Shown here piece by piece: positions 44,375 through 54,273 of a stretch of DNA of 64,000 nt. The translations under genes were made by a program, and so were the position numbers. Position 1 is the stretch's first letter, and every line of letters begins with the position of its first letter. This DNA is from an uncultured bacterium (lineage in GTDB: Bacteria; Cyanobacteriota; Vampirovibrionia; Gastranaerophilales; Gastranaerophilaceae). Below the pieces are notes generated by a model. It had not been told where the DNA came from. It was given only the letters and a program-made list of their open reading frames with translations, and ran no database searches. The stretch is from the NCBI GenBank assembly GCA_902462155.1, contig CABQAQ010000003.1:1-64000 (forward strand), written 5' to 3'.

Positions 44375-45739
44375 TTAGTAATTTTTCAAATATAAATCAA
44401 GTTCATAAGGAGAAACATAAGTTTGGAATTTGCTCCATTCTATTTTTTTAGAAGAAATAAATTCGTTATAGATATGATCACCAAGAGCAGATTTAATTAC
44501 ATCATTTTGAGATAAGAGATCTAAAGCTTCGTTTAAATTAGCAGGTAAAGAATCAATTTTATGTCTTTTTCTACCTTTTTCATCCATACTATAGATATTA
44601 TCTTCAATCTGAAGAGGAGGTTTAATTTCTTTTTTAAGACCATCCATAGCAGCTTCAAGAATAACAGCTAAGGCAAGATAAGGATTGCAAGACGGATCAG
44701 GGGATCTTAATTCGACTCTTGTTGCATTACCTCTTTTGGCGGGGACTCTAATAAGAGCACTTCTATTAGCTAAAGACCAAGCTAAATAAACAGGAGCTTC
44801 ATAACCTGGAACAAGTCTTTTATAGCTGTTAATTAGCGGATTTGTAATAGCTGTAAAAGATTTGACGTGTTCTAGTAAACCACCGATTACAAACAAAGCT
44901 TCTCGGGATAATTGATATGCTCTTTGTTCATCGAAAAAAGCATTCTTACCATCTTTGAACAAAGAAATATTACAATGCATGCCTGATCCATTTACTCCAA
45001 ATAAAGGTTTTGGCATAAATGTAGCATATAATCCATATTTTGCAGCAATAGCTTTTATAGCAAACTTGAAAGTAGAAATATTATCAGCAGTAGTTAAGGC
45101 ATCAGAGTATTTAAAATCGATTTCGTGTTGTCCCCAAGCTACTTCGTGATGACTAGCTTCTATTTCAAATCCCATTTTGGATAATGTTTTTACCATATCA
45201 CCACGGAAATCTTCCCCCAGATCTTCAGGAGATACGTCATAGTATCCTGCTTGATCGTGTGGAATTACTGTAGGGTTATCGTTTTCATCTTTTTTAAATA
45301 CAAAAAATTCAGCTTCAGGACCAACGTTCATGATATAGCCTGATTCTTTTGCTTTATTTATTACACGTTTTAAATTACATCTTGGGCATCCTTCAAATGG
45401 TGTTCCATCTGAGTTATGAATATCACAGATTATTCTGGCAACATTGTGATTTTCTCTACTTCTCCAAGGTAAGATTGTAAAAGTAGATAAATCAGGATAA
45501 AAATACATATCTGAAGTTTCTATACTTCTAAATCCTTTTATTGATGACCCATCTAGCATTAGCTCATTATTTAATACTTTATCAATTTGCTCAGATGGGA
45601 TCGCCATATTTTTTAATTTCCCGTTTATATCACAAAATTGTAATCTTATGAAATCAATTTTGTTTTCCTTTATGATTGTTTTAATCTGATCTTTACTAAG
45701 AGAATGACCCGGTTTTGAAATAAATGTAGTATTTTCCAT
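44375..45739 (-). CDS. glnA: Glutamine synthetase type I (alpha-like)
   Basis: ATP-dependent ammonia assimilation into glutamine. The 454-residue length and sequence (MLDGSSIKGF near 58, EAEFFVF near 140, HHEVAWGQHEIDF near 207, NGSGMHCN near 260, RVPAKRGNATRVELRSPDPSCNPYLALA near 340) match the shorter GSI-alpha subclass, typically controlled by feedback rather than adenylylation. Excellent AGGAG Shine-Dalgarno at ATG 45739. Monocistronic. Confidence 0.96.
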   Translation of the reverse strand: MENTTFISKPGHSLSKDQIKTIIKENKIDFIRLQFCDINGKLKNMAIPSEQIDKVLNNELMLDGSSIKGFRSIETSDMYFYPDLSTFTILPWRSRENHNVARIICDIHNSDGTPFEGCPRCNLKRVINKAKESGYIMNVGPEAEFFVFKKDENDNPTVIPHDQAGYYDVSPEDLGEDFRGDMVKTLSKMGFEIEASHHEVAWGQHEIDFKYSDALTTADNISTFKFAIKAIAAKYGLYATFMPKPLFGVNGSGMHCNISLFKDGKNAFFDEQRAYQLSREALFVIGGLLEHVKSFTAITNPLINSYKRLVPGYEAPVYLAWSLANRSALIRVPAKRGNATRVELRSPDPSCNPYLALAVILEAAMDGLKKEIKPPLQIEDNIYSMDEKGRKRHKIDSLPANLNEALDLLSQNDVIKSALGDHIYNEFISSKKIEWSKFQTYVSPYELDLYLKNY

Positions 45740-46000
45740 AAATTTAGCTCCTGAAACTTTGATATATTAATAACTTTAATTAATATTACTCTTTTTTGAT
45801 TTTGGGTCAAATTTTGATTAATGTTAAGTAATGTAAATTTATTAGTTGAATTTATTAAATCTACTTATTTTGTTAGAAAAATATAAAAAAAGAGATAAGT
45901 TAGAATAAAAAAGTTAAATGTTATAGAAAAATAAAACTAAAAGTAAGAAAAAAGATGTGAAAAAATAAATTTTACATTAATTAATAAAATAGACAGAAGA

Positions 46001-46663
46001 TTAATTTAGATTCAGATAAGCAAAATTATCGACTTTGACAATAGAGCCTTTATGAAATTTTACAGGAGAATGAAAAATAGGCCCATCATATACAAACGAA
46101 TGATATTCTCCATTTTCACCGCATATATCGATGTCTTTAGGCAAATCTGAGATAAATTCTTTATCAATAGTTCGACCTAAAAAAGAAATATCTAATACAT
46201 TTGTATCAATACAAGTTATAATAGATTTAAATTTAAGATCTATAAATTTAAGCATTAATTCATAAGTATTAAAATTCCAGATCGGAAAAATAGCAGTAAG
46301 ATCAATTTTTTTCAATGAATCTATTCTGAATTGTTGCAAATCTTCTAAAAAAATGTCCCCAAAAGCAATTTTTTTAATATTGTAATTATCTCTATATTGA
46401 AGCAATAAAGGTTCAAGTTTTTTTGCATATTCATCTATAGTACTACTTTTAGAGATGAAAAGTTTATCTAAATTAAACCCGAGAGCTTTAGCTTGAAGAT
46501 CAAGTAAATTATAATTTATAGAATGAAAATTTACCCGTTTATATTCTTTTGAAAGAACTGTGAATAATTTGAAAATATCATAATTATCAGTTTTTAAAAT
46601 CTGGTATAAAGTAAAAATACTGTCTTTTCCAGAGCTAAAAGATAGGATAATTTTTTCTTTCAC
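46001..46663 (-). CDS. ATP-pyrophosphatase (DUF71/diphthine-ammonia-ligase-like)
   Basis: The 220-residue PP-loop protein has SFSSGKDS at about residues 8-15, a KKIAFGDIFLEDLQQFRID block near 97-115, and the family signature GENGEYHSFVYDGP near 185-198. The domain also occurs in eukaryotic Dph6. The bacterial role is not established and an amide-forming ligase activity is inferred from the fold. GTG 46663 is the start, with AAAGGA Shine-Dalgarno. Confidence 0.85.
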   Translation of the reverse strand: MKEKIILSFSSGKDSIFTLYQILKTDNYDIFKLFTVLSKEYKRVNFHSINYNLLDLQAKALGFNLDKLFISKSSTIDEYAKKLEPLLLQYRDNYNIKKIAFGDIFLEDLQQFRIDSLKKIDLTAIFPIWNFNTYELMLKFIDLKFKSIITCIDTNVLDISFLGRTIDKEFISDLPKDIDICGENGEYHSFVYDGPIFHSPVKFHKGSIVKVDNFAYLNLN

Positions 46664-46684
46664 GTTAATCTATTCCTTTGTGTG

Positions 46685-47621
46685 TTAATAAATAAGATAA
46701 TTAAGATAATTTTTATAATCTTGAGCCTTTTTTTTATAACGAATCCGTGTTTTACCTAAAAGTAATTTGGATAATATTTTATACCGTTTATATTTAAATG
46801 TAATATCATTTTTTGATAATTGTAATAATTGTGTTTGTTTTTTTATTCTACTTTCATAAATATCAATTTTATTTTTGTATAATTGCAATAATTGTGTTTG
46901 TTTTTTAATCGTATTCTCATAAAAGTCAATTTTAGATTTTGTGGTACAAAAATTAGATAAAATTTTTTGACAGAATTTTTCATTACCTCGCCAATAAGAA
47001 TCTGGATATGTTAAAGGATTTAAATAATTCATATACGCAATGGTTAAGTTAGGATTAATATTCTCTATTTGGCAGATATTGGGATCCATTGTTTCATCGT
47101 GTTGAATATAAAATAAGTCAATTTTTTTCGGGGGGGGGGGGGGAAAAAGAAGAGTTTTGTATGAAAAATTTATCTTGAAGCATTTTTAAACAATTGTTTA
47201 AAGATTGAATGGATAATTTTTCTCTTGTATTAATATATAAAAATAAAATTGATTCTGATAGATTAATCATGTCATACATTCTATTAATACGTCGTTTATA
47301 TTTATTATCTATTTCCTTAAAGGATTCTTCAATACTTTTATCAATAGGAAAGTCGTGAAGAAAATAATAATTAATTTTTTTGTTGCATACTTTTTTGTGA
47401 TGACGTAAAGGGGATTCTGGTACATCTTCAAGTGATTCTATATCTAAAAAATTATTAAAATCATTAGATATTAGTTCAATATTAGATTTTAGACCAAAAT
47501 TGTTACTATAGCTTAATAACCAATCAAAAGGGAAACTATAAGTTTGAAAATTTAAAGATCTTAATAACATTGAAGTACCACATTTTTATCCAAGACTAAT
47601 TACTAGATCATATAATCGCAT
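46685..47621 (-). pseudogene. Disrupted DUF1796-like (putative papain-like cysteine peptidase) gene with poly-C tract
   Basis: Three pieces form one gene. ATG 47621 has a perfect GGAG Shine-Dalgarno and encodes MRLYDLVISLG, then a TAA (47588-47586) at codon 12. The frame then resumes KCGTSMLLRSLNFQTYSFPFDW, the expected family start (ISLGxxCGT...YPFDW). It runs to a tract of 14 C (47143-47130, coding strand) and stops nine bases later. With 13 C (one fewer) or 16 C the frame joins the downstream piece (46685-47089 and its upstream extension) to give about 311 codons. The downstream piece has two copies of IKKQTQLLQL. The gene is off as sequenced: phase-variable, decaying, or a homopolymer sequencing error. 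A restart at ATG 47570 is possible. Confidence 0.7.
47130..47143. repeat. Homopolymer tract of 14 G (C on the coding strand)
   Basis: The only long G/C homopolymer in a window that is otherwise overwhelmingly A/T. It lies inside the DUF1796-like coding sequence, where length changes of one base switch the reading frame. Confidence 0.97.
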
Positions 47622-47681
47622 CAATACTCCTTTATTTAAAAATAAAACTTTTATTCCCCTTTTGAAGGTTTTATAGATTAT

Positions 47682-47717
47682 AATGAGGCTAAAAATTTAG
47701 CAATTTTTAGCCTCATT
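47682..47717 (-). terminator. Hairpin overlapping the pckA stop codon
   Basis: A 16-bp perfect stem AATGAGGCTAAAAATT / AATTTTTAGCCTCATT (47682-47697 with 47702-47717) has a 4-base loop. The pckA stop lies inside the structure. No strong T run follows, so it may be a weak terminator or a stability element. Confidence 0.65.
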
Positions 47718-49346
47718 AATAACTTGTTCAAGTGAAGATAAAGCATCATCCGGTAATTTATCAATGCCGGCTTTTTCTGTTTCTCTTGATTTAACGAAGT
47801 TAATTCTATCTTCCATCCTTTTAATAAATTGATCTTTATAATTATTATCAGAAAAAGAAGTATTGAAACCATCAATATGCATAATTTCAATATCAGAGAA
47901 GTTTTCCCATTTTTCAAAAGAAGCCTTACCTTCAACAATAGCTTCTAAAATACCTAGAGTATGTTTAGGTTGTACTTTTTGTCCCATAAATTCTCCGGTA
48001 TTAAGGATATAGCAATCTACACCATCTTGAATAAGTTGTTTAAATCTTAAATAATCAAGTTCAAGAGGATAAACTCTAAAAGGATTAGCATAAGGTTCAA
48101 CAACAAGAGCATTAGGATCAACACCTTTAGCTAATCTTTCAGCAGAGGTTCTTTTAGTAGCTAAAGTAGCTCCCATTGCCGCTCCTAAAGATGAACCTGA
48201 TAACTTAATAACAGGAGGTATTGTCGGATCTTTCATTAACCAGAAAATAGCATTAATAGGTTCATTTATTCTATCTACTCTATTTGGCGACCATAATTTT
48301 GATTTAACAGCTCTACCATTACCGTTTCTTATATCCTCGGTGATAGAATACAGTTTTCCATCTTCTCCCTCGATTACCCCGTTATTCTGTTGAGTAAGAA
48401 TATATTTATTAGCTTCACATCCAATAGGATAATCTTGAGTCTTATCAAAATAAGCAGGTTCTAATGCAATAGAATATTTATCGTGTATATTAATAATAAA
48501 CGCATCATCATGAAGTACTGTAATATCATATTTGCCATTATGTTTAGCGTGAGTAATAGTAGATTTACCAGAGCCGGAAAGTCCAAATACAGCCGCTTGG
48601 AATGAAGAGTTATTAAGATTATATCTTTTCATCCCCCCGTGACAAGAAGCATAACCGTTTCTAGCAGCAATTCCCCACGCAAGAGTTAAGGTACCTTTTT
48701 TATGCTCACCAAAATATCTCATACCTAAAATTGCAGCACAATTATGTTCCGGATCAAAGAATGTAAGACCATAAGGAAAATCAGGATGTGTCCAATCAGG
48801 ATCTGAAAATATAAATATATCTCCATCTTTTATCTTTCTTGAGTTCTCATACATTTCTGAATAAACTTCATTAAAATATTGAAAATTAAGCATCCAAGAA
48901 TAAAGTATATTTTCAAATCCTTCAGGTATTAATAAATGAGCTTTTACCATAAAGTCTTCTTCTAAGCCTACAACTGCTTCTGTCCTATACATTAATTTAT
49001 CTCGTGTTTGATAAACAGCTTCACGTAATATAGGTAATAAATAACTTAAATCACAATTAGGTTCTCCAACTATTTTACGAGCCGCAGCACAACGCCCAAC
49101 CACTGTTCCATCATTGAATAATAACTGATTCGCTCCTTGCGGTAATCCTATCTTTTCCGGCTTATATATTGGCATACCTGTTAACTCAATGGTTCCTGAA
49201 CTTAGTTTAGCTAATTTATATGCTTCTGATACACTTTTTACTAACTCCACATTATTTCCAAAAAATGGGGCGGTAATTGTTGCTCTAGATGCAGAATATA
49301 ACTTCTTTAATTCATCTGAGCTTGTGAAAAATTCAATAGTTGACAT
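47697..49346 (-). CDS. pckA: Phosphoenolpyruvate carboxykinase (ATP)
   Basis: Interconverts oxaloacetate and PEP with ATP/ADP. The 549-residue product has kinase P-loop AVFGLSGSGKST near 255-266, followed by LHDDAF (metal-binding), and RVDRINEPINAIFWLM further on. This is the ATP-dependent family, not the GTP type. In a fermenting anaerobe it usually runs in the PEP-to-oxaloacetate direction, supplying the oxaloacetate also used by the OadABG sodium pump. Strong AAAGGAG Shine-Dalgarno. The upstream gap has two TTGTAAA-type elements that may be promoter boxes. Confidence 0.93.
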   Translation of the reverse strand: MSTIEFFTSSDELKKLYSASRATITAPFFGNNVELVKSVSEAYKLAKLSSGTIELTGMPIYKPEKIGLPQGANQLLFNDGTVVGRCAAARKIVGEPNCDLSYLLPILREAVYQTRDKLMYRTEAVVGLEEDFMVKAHLLIPEGFENILYSWMLNFQYFNEVYSEMYENSRKIKDGDIFIFSDPDWTHPDFPYGLTFFDPEHNCAAILGMRYFGEHKKGTLTLAWGIAARNGYASCHGGMKRYNLNNSSFQAAVFGLSGSGKSTITHAKHNGKYDITVLHDDAFIINIHDKYSIALEPAYFDKTQDYPIGCEANKYILTQQNNGVIEGEDGKLYSITEDIRNGNGRAVKSKLWSPNRVDRINEPINAIFWLMKDPTIPPVIKLSGSSLGAAMGATLATKRTSAERLAKGVDPNALVVEPYANPFRVYPLELDYLRFKQLIQDGVDCYILNTGEFMGQKVQPKHTLGILEAIVEGKASFEKWENFSDIEIMHIDGFNTSFSDNNYKDQFIKRMEDRINFVKSRETEKAGIDKLPDDALSSLEQVINEAKNC

Positions 49347-49485
49347 CTTCTTTTTCTCCTTTTATACACACAACATAAATTTCTTTATGCTTTTATTTTT
49401 AGAATACTTTTTTATCTTAATTTCTATTTCCTAATTTTGTTTACAATATTTTACAATATTTTTTTAAATTAATCTAGTCTTTTTA

Positions 49486-50181
49486 TTAATCAATAAATCT
49501 AAACTTTATTAATGCTGCTATTGCAGAAAAACCATCCTTCCAAGTTATTTTTTTACCTTGGTTATATTCTCTTCCGTAATATGATATTGGCAACTCATAA
49601 AGTCGTGCTTTCTTTTTTAATATCTTTGCTGTTATTTCAGGCTCAAAATCAAAACGTAGTGATTTTATATCAATATCCTTTATGAACTCGGCTTTAAAAG
49701 CTTTATAGCAAGTTTCCATATCTGTTAATGTTGTATTATATAATATATTTGTTATAAGCGTTAGCAATTTATTGCCTAAAAGATGTGTAAACATAAATGA
49801 TCTGGAAGGTTTACCACCGGATAATCTTGATCCATAAACTACATCTGCTTTATTGTCTAAAATGAGCTTTATTAAATCTAAATAATCAATAGGATCATAC
49901 TCTAGATCTGCATCTTGTATTATAATTATATCACCGGTTGCAACTTTTAATCCGCTTTTTATACCTGCACCTTTTCCTTTATTTTTTTCGTGATAAATTT
50001 TTATATATTTATCTAAACTTAAATCCTTTATTAATTCTCTAGAACCATCACTAGAACAGTCATCTATAAGTATTATCTCTTTTTCAAGATCGAAAAAGTT
50101 AATTTGATCTATTCTATTCAAAATATCGTTTAATGTATTTATTTCGTTGTATACCGGAATAAGAATGCTTAATTTTTTCAT
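49486..50181 (-). CDS. Glycosyltransferase family 2 (dolichyl/undecaprenyl-phosphate sugar synthase-like)
   Basis: The 231-residue soluble or peripheral GT-A enzyme starts LSILIPVYNEINTL. It has the DDCSSDGS nucleotide-binding motif near 42-49, KGAGIKSGL near 72-80, and the catalytic-metal DADLEYDP near 95-102. Its length, with no C-terminal membrane helices, and the later YGSRL, METCYKAF and FDFEPEITAK motifs resemble the DPM1-like subgroup that loads mannose or glucose onto a polyprenyl phosphate. ATG 50181 has AAGGAAA Shine-Dalgarno. Divergent from the TPR gene. Confidence 0.87.
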   Translation of the reverse strand: MKKLSILIPVYNEINTLNDILNRIDQINFFDLEKEIILIDDCSSDGSRELIKDLSLDKYIKIYHEKNKGKGAGIKSGLKVATGDIIIIQDADLEYDPIDYLDLIKLILDNKADVVYGSRLSGGKPSRSFMFTHLLGNKLLTLITNILYNTTLTDMETCYKAFKAEFIKDIDIKSLRFDFEPEITAKILKKKARLYELPISYYGREYNQGKKITWKDGFSAIAALIKFRFID

Positions 50182-50212
50182 AATTTATTTCCTTTTTTAT
50201 TAGTAGCCATTA

Positions 50213-50236
50213 TCGTATTATTGTTGTATAATACGA
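50213..50236. promoter_or_regulatory. Palindromic operator-like site over a -10 box
   Basis: Perfect 9-bp inverted repeat TCGTATTAT (50213-50221) / ATAATACGA (50228-50236), 6-base gap. It lies in the divergent gap between the glycosyltransferase and the TPR gene and overlaps TATAAT at 50227-50232, a plausible -10 of the TPR gene. Confidence 0.5.
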
Positions 50237-50264
50237 AGTAATAAGTTAAGTATAGGAAAAAGTT

Positions 50265-51731
50265 TTGAAAAAGAAAATCGTTTTTTTAACTGTATTTTTT
50301 TTATTTTTTGTACAAGGATCTAAATTAAATGCAAACTGTCAAGAAAATGTTCAGCTTATAAATTACAACCAATCTAAAATAATTGATATGATAACACTTA
50401 CACCTTGGATTAATTATAATAATACAAAGGAATTTCAATCTAAGGATGTATTTTTAGATTTTACATCAGCTTTTGAGAAGTTTTCACAATCTAATATTTC
50501 AGCTGCTTATCGTGATTTTAGTAAAATTATTCATAATAGTTCTAAGGATGATTTTTTATATTTTAACTTGGCTTACGAATTTGCTCAAATGGGACTTTTT
50601 AGTTTAGCTCAAAATAGTTTGGTCCAAATTGAGGATATTAATTTATGGTCTGAGCAGATTAAATCTTTAAAACAAGTGTATTTCCCTTCTGTGTCATTAT
50701 CTTTTGAAGAGGAGATTTATTTAGCCGAGATATACTCTAATATTATGTATAGTAATATGGCTATGGAATCTGTAGAAGAGCTTAGTCGTAATCATAAACT
50801 ACTTAAGAAGCTTGATTATGCAAATTATTTATTAGCCTTAGCTCATTATAAAAATAAAAATTATTCTCGCTCTTTAAATTATATAAATAAAGCTATAGCA
50901 TTTGATAATGCTAATGTTAATTATTTGGGTTTTAAAGCTCAGATATTATCTGATGATACAAAATATAAAGATAGTATTGATATTATAAGTATAATAGACC
51001 AAAAGAATATAGTTTTAATGAATTATATGCCTAAATTAGAATTATTAAAAGATTATAATTTAGCTAAATCAGCTAGGAATAAATATGAGGGAAAATTTTT
51101 AACAGCGAATTATTATTTTAAGAATGGTGATTCTCAAAGAGCTATAAAAGAGCTTAATTCGCTTATTGCAAAGAAGAAGAAATATAGTAAAGCATACGCA
51201 TTATTAGGTGAGATATATTTGCAACAAGATAATAGATCTAAAGCTAGAGAATATTTTGATCGAGCTTACCAATTAAACAAAAAAGATCCATATATTTTAG
51301 TCAGTATTGCTAATTTAGAATTTACAAATCTAAATTATACACTAGCACAAAACTATTACTTAAACGCACTAAAAAAAGATAAAAATTTATATAAAGCCTA
51401 TATTGGACTAGCAATGATAAACTACATAAATAAACTATATGATAAATCGTATGAAAATTGTTTAAAAGCCGCAGAAGTTTCCAAGGCACCATATTTAACA
51501 TCTTACATAATGTCAAAGCTTGAAAAAGATAAAAAAACTTATTTAAGAAGGACTTTATCATTAAATCCTTTATACGTTAATGCTTGGTTAGATTTATCTA
51601 AAATAGCCTTTGATGAAAAAGATTATACAACTGCTGAAAAATATCTTTATCCTATAAAGTTAATATCTCCAAAAAATGATCAATATATTAAGTTGAAAAA
51701 TTTAATAGAAATAGAAAAAAATACACTATAA
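50265..51731 (+). CDS. Exported tetratricopeptide-repeat protein
   Basis: The 488-residue product has a signal peptide (KKKIVFLTVFFLFFVQG, cleavage probably near residue 23-25). Helical TPR-like repeats run through most of the mature protein, clearest at about residues 285-400 (for example AYALLGEIYLQQDNRSKARE and the following units). Likely a periplasmic or outer-membrane protein-protein scaffold. The start is TTG 50265 with AGGAAAAAG Shine-Dalgarno. No catalytic motif. Confidence 0.87.
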   Translation: MKKKIVFLTVFFLFFVQGSKLNANCQENVQLINYNQSKIIDMITLTPWINYNNTKEFQSKDVFLDFTSAFEKFSQSNISAAYRDFSKIIHNSSKDDFLYFNLAYEFAQMGLFSLAQNSLVQIEDINLWSEQIKSLKQVYFPSVSLSFEEEIYLAEIYSNIMYSNMAMESVEELSRNHKLLKKLDYANYLLALAHYKNKNYSRSLNYINKAIAFDNANVNYLGFKAQILSDDTKYKDSIDIISIIDQKNIVLMNYMPKLELLKDYNLAKSARNKYEGKFLTANYYFKNGDSQRAIKELNSLIAKKKKYSKAYALLGEIYLQQDNRSKAREYFDRAYQLNKKDPYILVSIANLEFTNLNYTLAQNYYLNALKKDKNLYKAYIGLAMINYINKLYDKSYENCLKAAEVSKAPYLTSYIMSKLEKDKKTYLRRTLSLNPLYVNAWLDLSKIAFDEKDYTTAEKYLYPIKLISPKNDQYIKLKNLIEIEKNTL

Positions 51732-51759
51732 AATATAAAATTATATATAAAAAATAGTA

Positions 51760-53253
51760 TTAAGGAGTAGGCGGTACTATATAATTTGCTAAAACCGAAT
51801 TTGTACTTATAGCACCTGCATCAAATAGTAATTGAACTTGAGATTTATTATAATCAATGATATTTGTTATAAAAGTTATTCTAGCTTGGGTTTTATCTTT
51901 TTGGGCATTTAATACATCTAAAAATGTTGCCTCTCCAATCATCATTCTAGCCATGGCGTTTTTTAAACTTTCATCAGCTGCTTCTATTTCTTTTTTATTT
52001 ACCTCTATATTTTTTAAGTTAGTTTCTGATTCATAATATGAATTAATAATATTTTCTTTTATATTTCTTTTGAGATTCATAAGTTCAAATTTAGCTTGTT
52101 TAATTTTAGCATCATAACTTTTTAAATGTTGATAAGTTCCTATTCCAAGATTTTTACCAATAGGTACTTCAATATTAAAATATAAAGTATCATTTTGTCT
52201 TAAACCTAATCTTACAGTACCGACATTAGCTCTCTCATATTGCAACGTAAAATTAGGAAGAAATTGACTGTAAACTACTTTTTTTTCTTCTTCAAGTGCT
52301 TTAATTAAAGCCTTTTTTTCTGCTATATCTTTTCTGTTTACCATGGCATTTGTATATAATTCTTCAATTTCGCATTGAGAATTTACGACTTTTACTGTAT
52401 CAATAAAGAGTTCAGACGGATAAATACTTGCTGTTACATCAATTCCCATAATATTTGCCAGTTTTGCTTGTTTTAGTCTTAAATTCTTTAAAGAATCATT
52501 AAGTTCTTTTTGCGCTAGAGCTACTTCTACTTCTGCTCTTAAAACATCAAATCTTGTACCATCCCCTATATCATATAAAGTTTTTGTATATCTTAACTGT
52601 TCTTCTCTTTCTACAAGATTAATTTTTAGTACTTCTATCTGTAGTTTATTACCTAAAAGGTCATAATAAGCTAAAGCGGTATTTAAAATTATCTCATCTT
52701 TAGTAAAATTTAATTTATTATATTGGGCTTTAAGATTATTTTTTAGAGCCCTAGATTCAAAAATAACTTTCCCTTGATTATAAGTTGACCATTTTACTCC
52801 ATAATGGCTTTCAATAGGAATTTCATTTAATTTAACAGGTAAAATTTCACCAACAAGGTATGTACCTGTAATATTTGCTATCATAAAATTATAATATAAA
52901 TTAGGTAGAAATTCTGCAAGCTTAGCTTTATAATCGTGATAAGCTATCTGCTTTTTCATAGCTTGGATTTTAATGTCGTAATTATTATCTAAAGCAGCTA
53001 TAATACAATCTTGTAAATTAGTATATATTAACTCATAATCAAAACTAAGAGCAATACTACCATCGATTACTTTTTGTTTGTCTTTTGTAAATAATTTTTC
53101 ATTTTTTTCAAGCCTTTTTAGGAAGGTATTATTTTCAATATTCCAGATCATATTATCATAATCATTAACATTAGCAGGGAAAGAGGGCATACTAATAGAT
53201 GATAAAAAAATAATGAGAAGGCTAATAATTAATTTATTATAATAAGAATACAT
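51760..53253 (-). CDS. TolC-family outer membrane protein
   Basis: The 497-residue product has a signal peptide (about 1-28). Two TolC-type repeats of long helices and beta-hairpin segments follow (first near 75-260, second near 285-480), with ALAYYDLLGNKLQIEVL and RMMIGEATFLDVLNAQ as typical landmarks. Such proteins form trimeric outer-membrane channels for efflux pumps or type I secretion. No pump or adaptor gene adjoins it. Supports a true outer membrane. Confidence 0.9.
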   Translation of the reverse strand: MYSYYNKLIISLLIIFLSSISMPSFPANVNDYDNMIWNIENNTFLKRLEKNEKLFTKDKQKVIDGSIALSFDYELIYTNLQDCIIAALDNNYDIKIQAMKKQIAYHDYKAKLAEFLPNLYYNFMIANITGTYLVGEILPVKLNEIPIESHYGVKWSTYNQGKVIFESRALKNNLKAQYNKLNFTKDEIILNTALAYYDLLGNKLQIEVLKINLVEREEQLRYTKTLYDIGDGTRFDVLRAEVEVALAQKELNDSLKNLRLKQAKLANIMGIDVTASIYPSELFIDTVKVVNSQCEIEELYTNAMVNRKDIAEKKALIKALEEEKKVVYSQFLPNFTLQYERANVGTVRLGLRQNDTLYFNIEVPIGKNLGIGTYQHLKSYDAKIKQAKFELMNLKRNIKENIINSYYESETNLKNIEVNKKEIEAADESLKNAMARMMIGEATFLDVLNAQKDKTQARITFITNIIDYNKSQVQLLFDAGAISTNSVLANYIVPPTP

Positions 53254-53343
53254 GCTTTAAAGCATATTTCAAAAAAAAATATAGAAGTTTATACAATGAG
53301 GCAGTACAATCAGGCAATAAAAATTAACATAAAGTATAATAAT

Positions 53344-54168
53344 TTAAAGATTTTGTAACTGATTTTTATCACCTTCAAATTGTTCTTTAAGCATTTTTTT
53401 AACAATATCCCCTTGAGTATCAAGCATTTTACAGACAGTTTCTATATTACGGACCTTATTGGATAAAATAGTATCAGCATTAGTTTGTATTCTACCGGTA
53501 ACATTTTGGTAAGCGGCTAAAGCAGCAGAACTTGTCCCTTGCATTAAATTACCGACAACCATAGCAGGTAATCCAAAAGTATCAAGATAAGGAGCAGCAG
53601 CTTGCATAATTCCACCCCAACCGGAAACAATACCTGCAAGTGGTAATACAAGATTATTTCCAAACCCTAAGCCAGTAGAAGTACCAAGGCCGTAAGCTGC
53701 AGCAGAGGCCATACCTGCTATTTCTGATGAACTGGATAATGATGATGCTCCACCTGTAAAATAACCATCAGTAAGAGTACTATTATTATAAGTACCAAAT
53801 CCCCATTGTACAGGTGCAGCACCACTTGGAAATCCAGGATAATTTCCAAGCTCACTTAAGCCAAAAGATGAAATACCCCCATATAATGTAGAATTACCTC
53901 CGGATACAGGCGACCAATATGATGTCCCCGGTATATTCATAGATTGTGATCCACCCATAACAGGCATAAATGCACTTGGAGATAATAAACTTGCTATATT
54001 CCATAAAAAACTTCCGGCTGTTCCGAATCCGGATCCGGCTATTGATGGCCCGCTTACGGTTAGATCTCTTAACTGATCATATACTTCAAATAACTGAGCT
54101 TTTGCTGCGGCACTAGCTCCACCATATTTATTTGATAATACTATATATGAATCGTTTTTATATGCCAT
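53344..54168 (-). CDS. Unrecognised Gly/Ser/Ala-rich protein
   Basis: No known family is recognised. The 274-residue product has a short helical N-terminus (NKYGGASAAAKAQLFEVYDQL). A long Gly/Ser/Ala/aromatic-rich middle (about 40-205) contains apolar but Gly-broken stretches. A C-terminal coiled coil (about 220-270) follows. No signal peptide. It lies downstream of the MGMAASQ gene at 54274 with a 105-base gap holding an A/T hairpin (54226-54256). The helical ends with a low-complexity middle resemble flagellar/type III exported proteins in general shape only. Confidence 0.75.
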   Translation of the reverse strand: MAYKNDSYIVLSNKYGGASAAAKAQLFEVYDQLRDLTVSGPSIAGSGFGTAGSFLWNIASLLSPSAFMPVMGGSQSMNIPGTSYWSPVSGGNSTLYGGISSFGLSELGNYPGFPSGAAPVQWGFGTYNNSTLTDGYFTGGASSLSSSSEIAGMASAAAYGLGTSTGLGFGNNLVLPLAGIVSGWGGIMQAAAPYLDTFGLPAMVVGNLMQGTSSAALAAYQNVTGRIQTNADTILSNKVRNIETVCKMLDTQGDIVKKMLKEQFEGDKNQLQNL

Positions 54169-54273
54169 TTGTTTTTTTATCCTTTTATTTTTTTTTATTT
54201 TTGATACAAAAACATTGAAAATTTATTATTTTTATTTAAATGAATAATAAAAATAAATTGTCTAAATTGATAT

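Noticed and set aside
47678..47938. 86-codon frame inside the 3' end of pckA
   Set aside because: Same strand, different frame from an intact pckA; a shifted-frame shadow.
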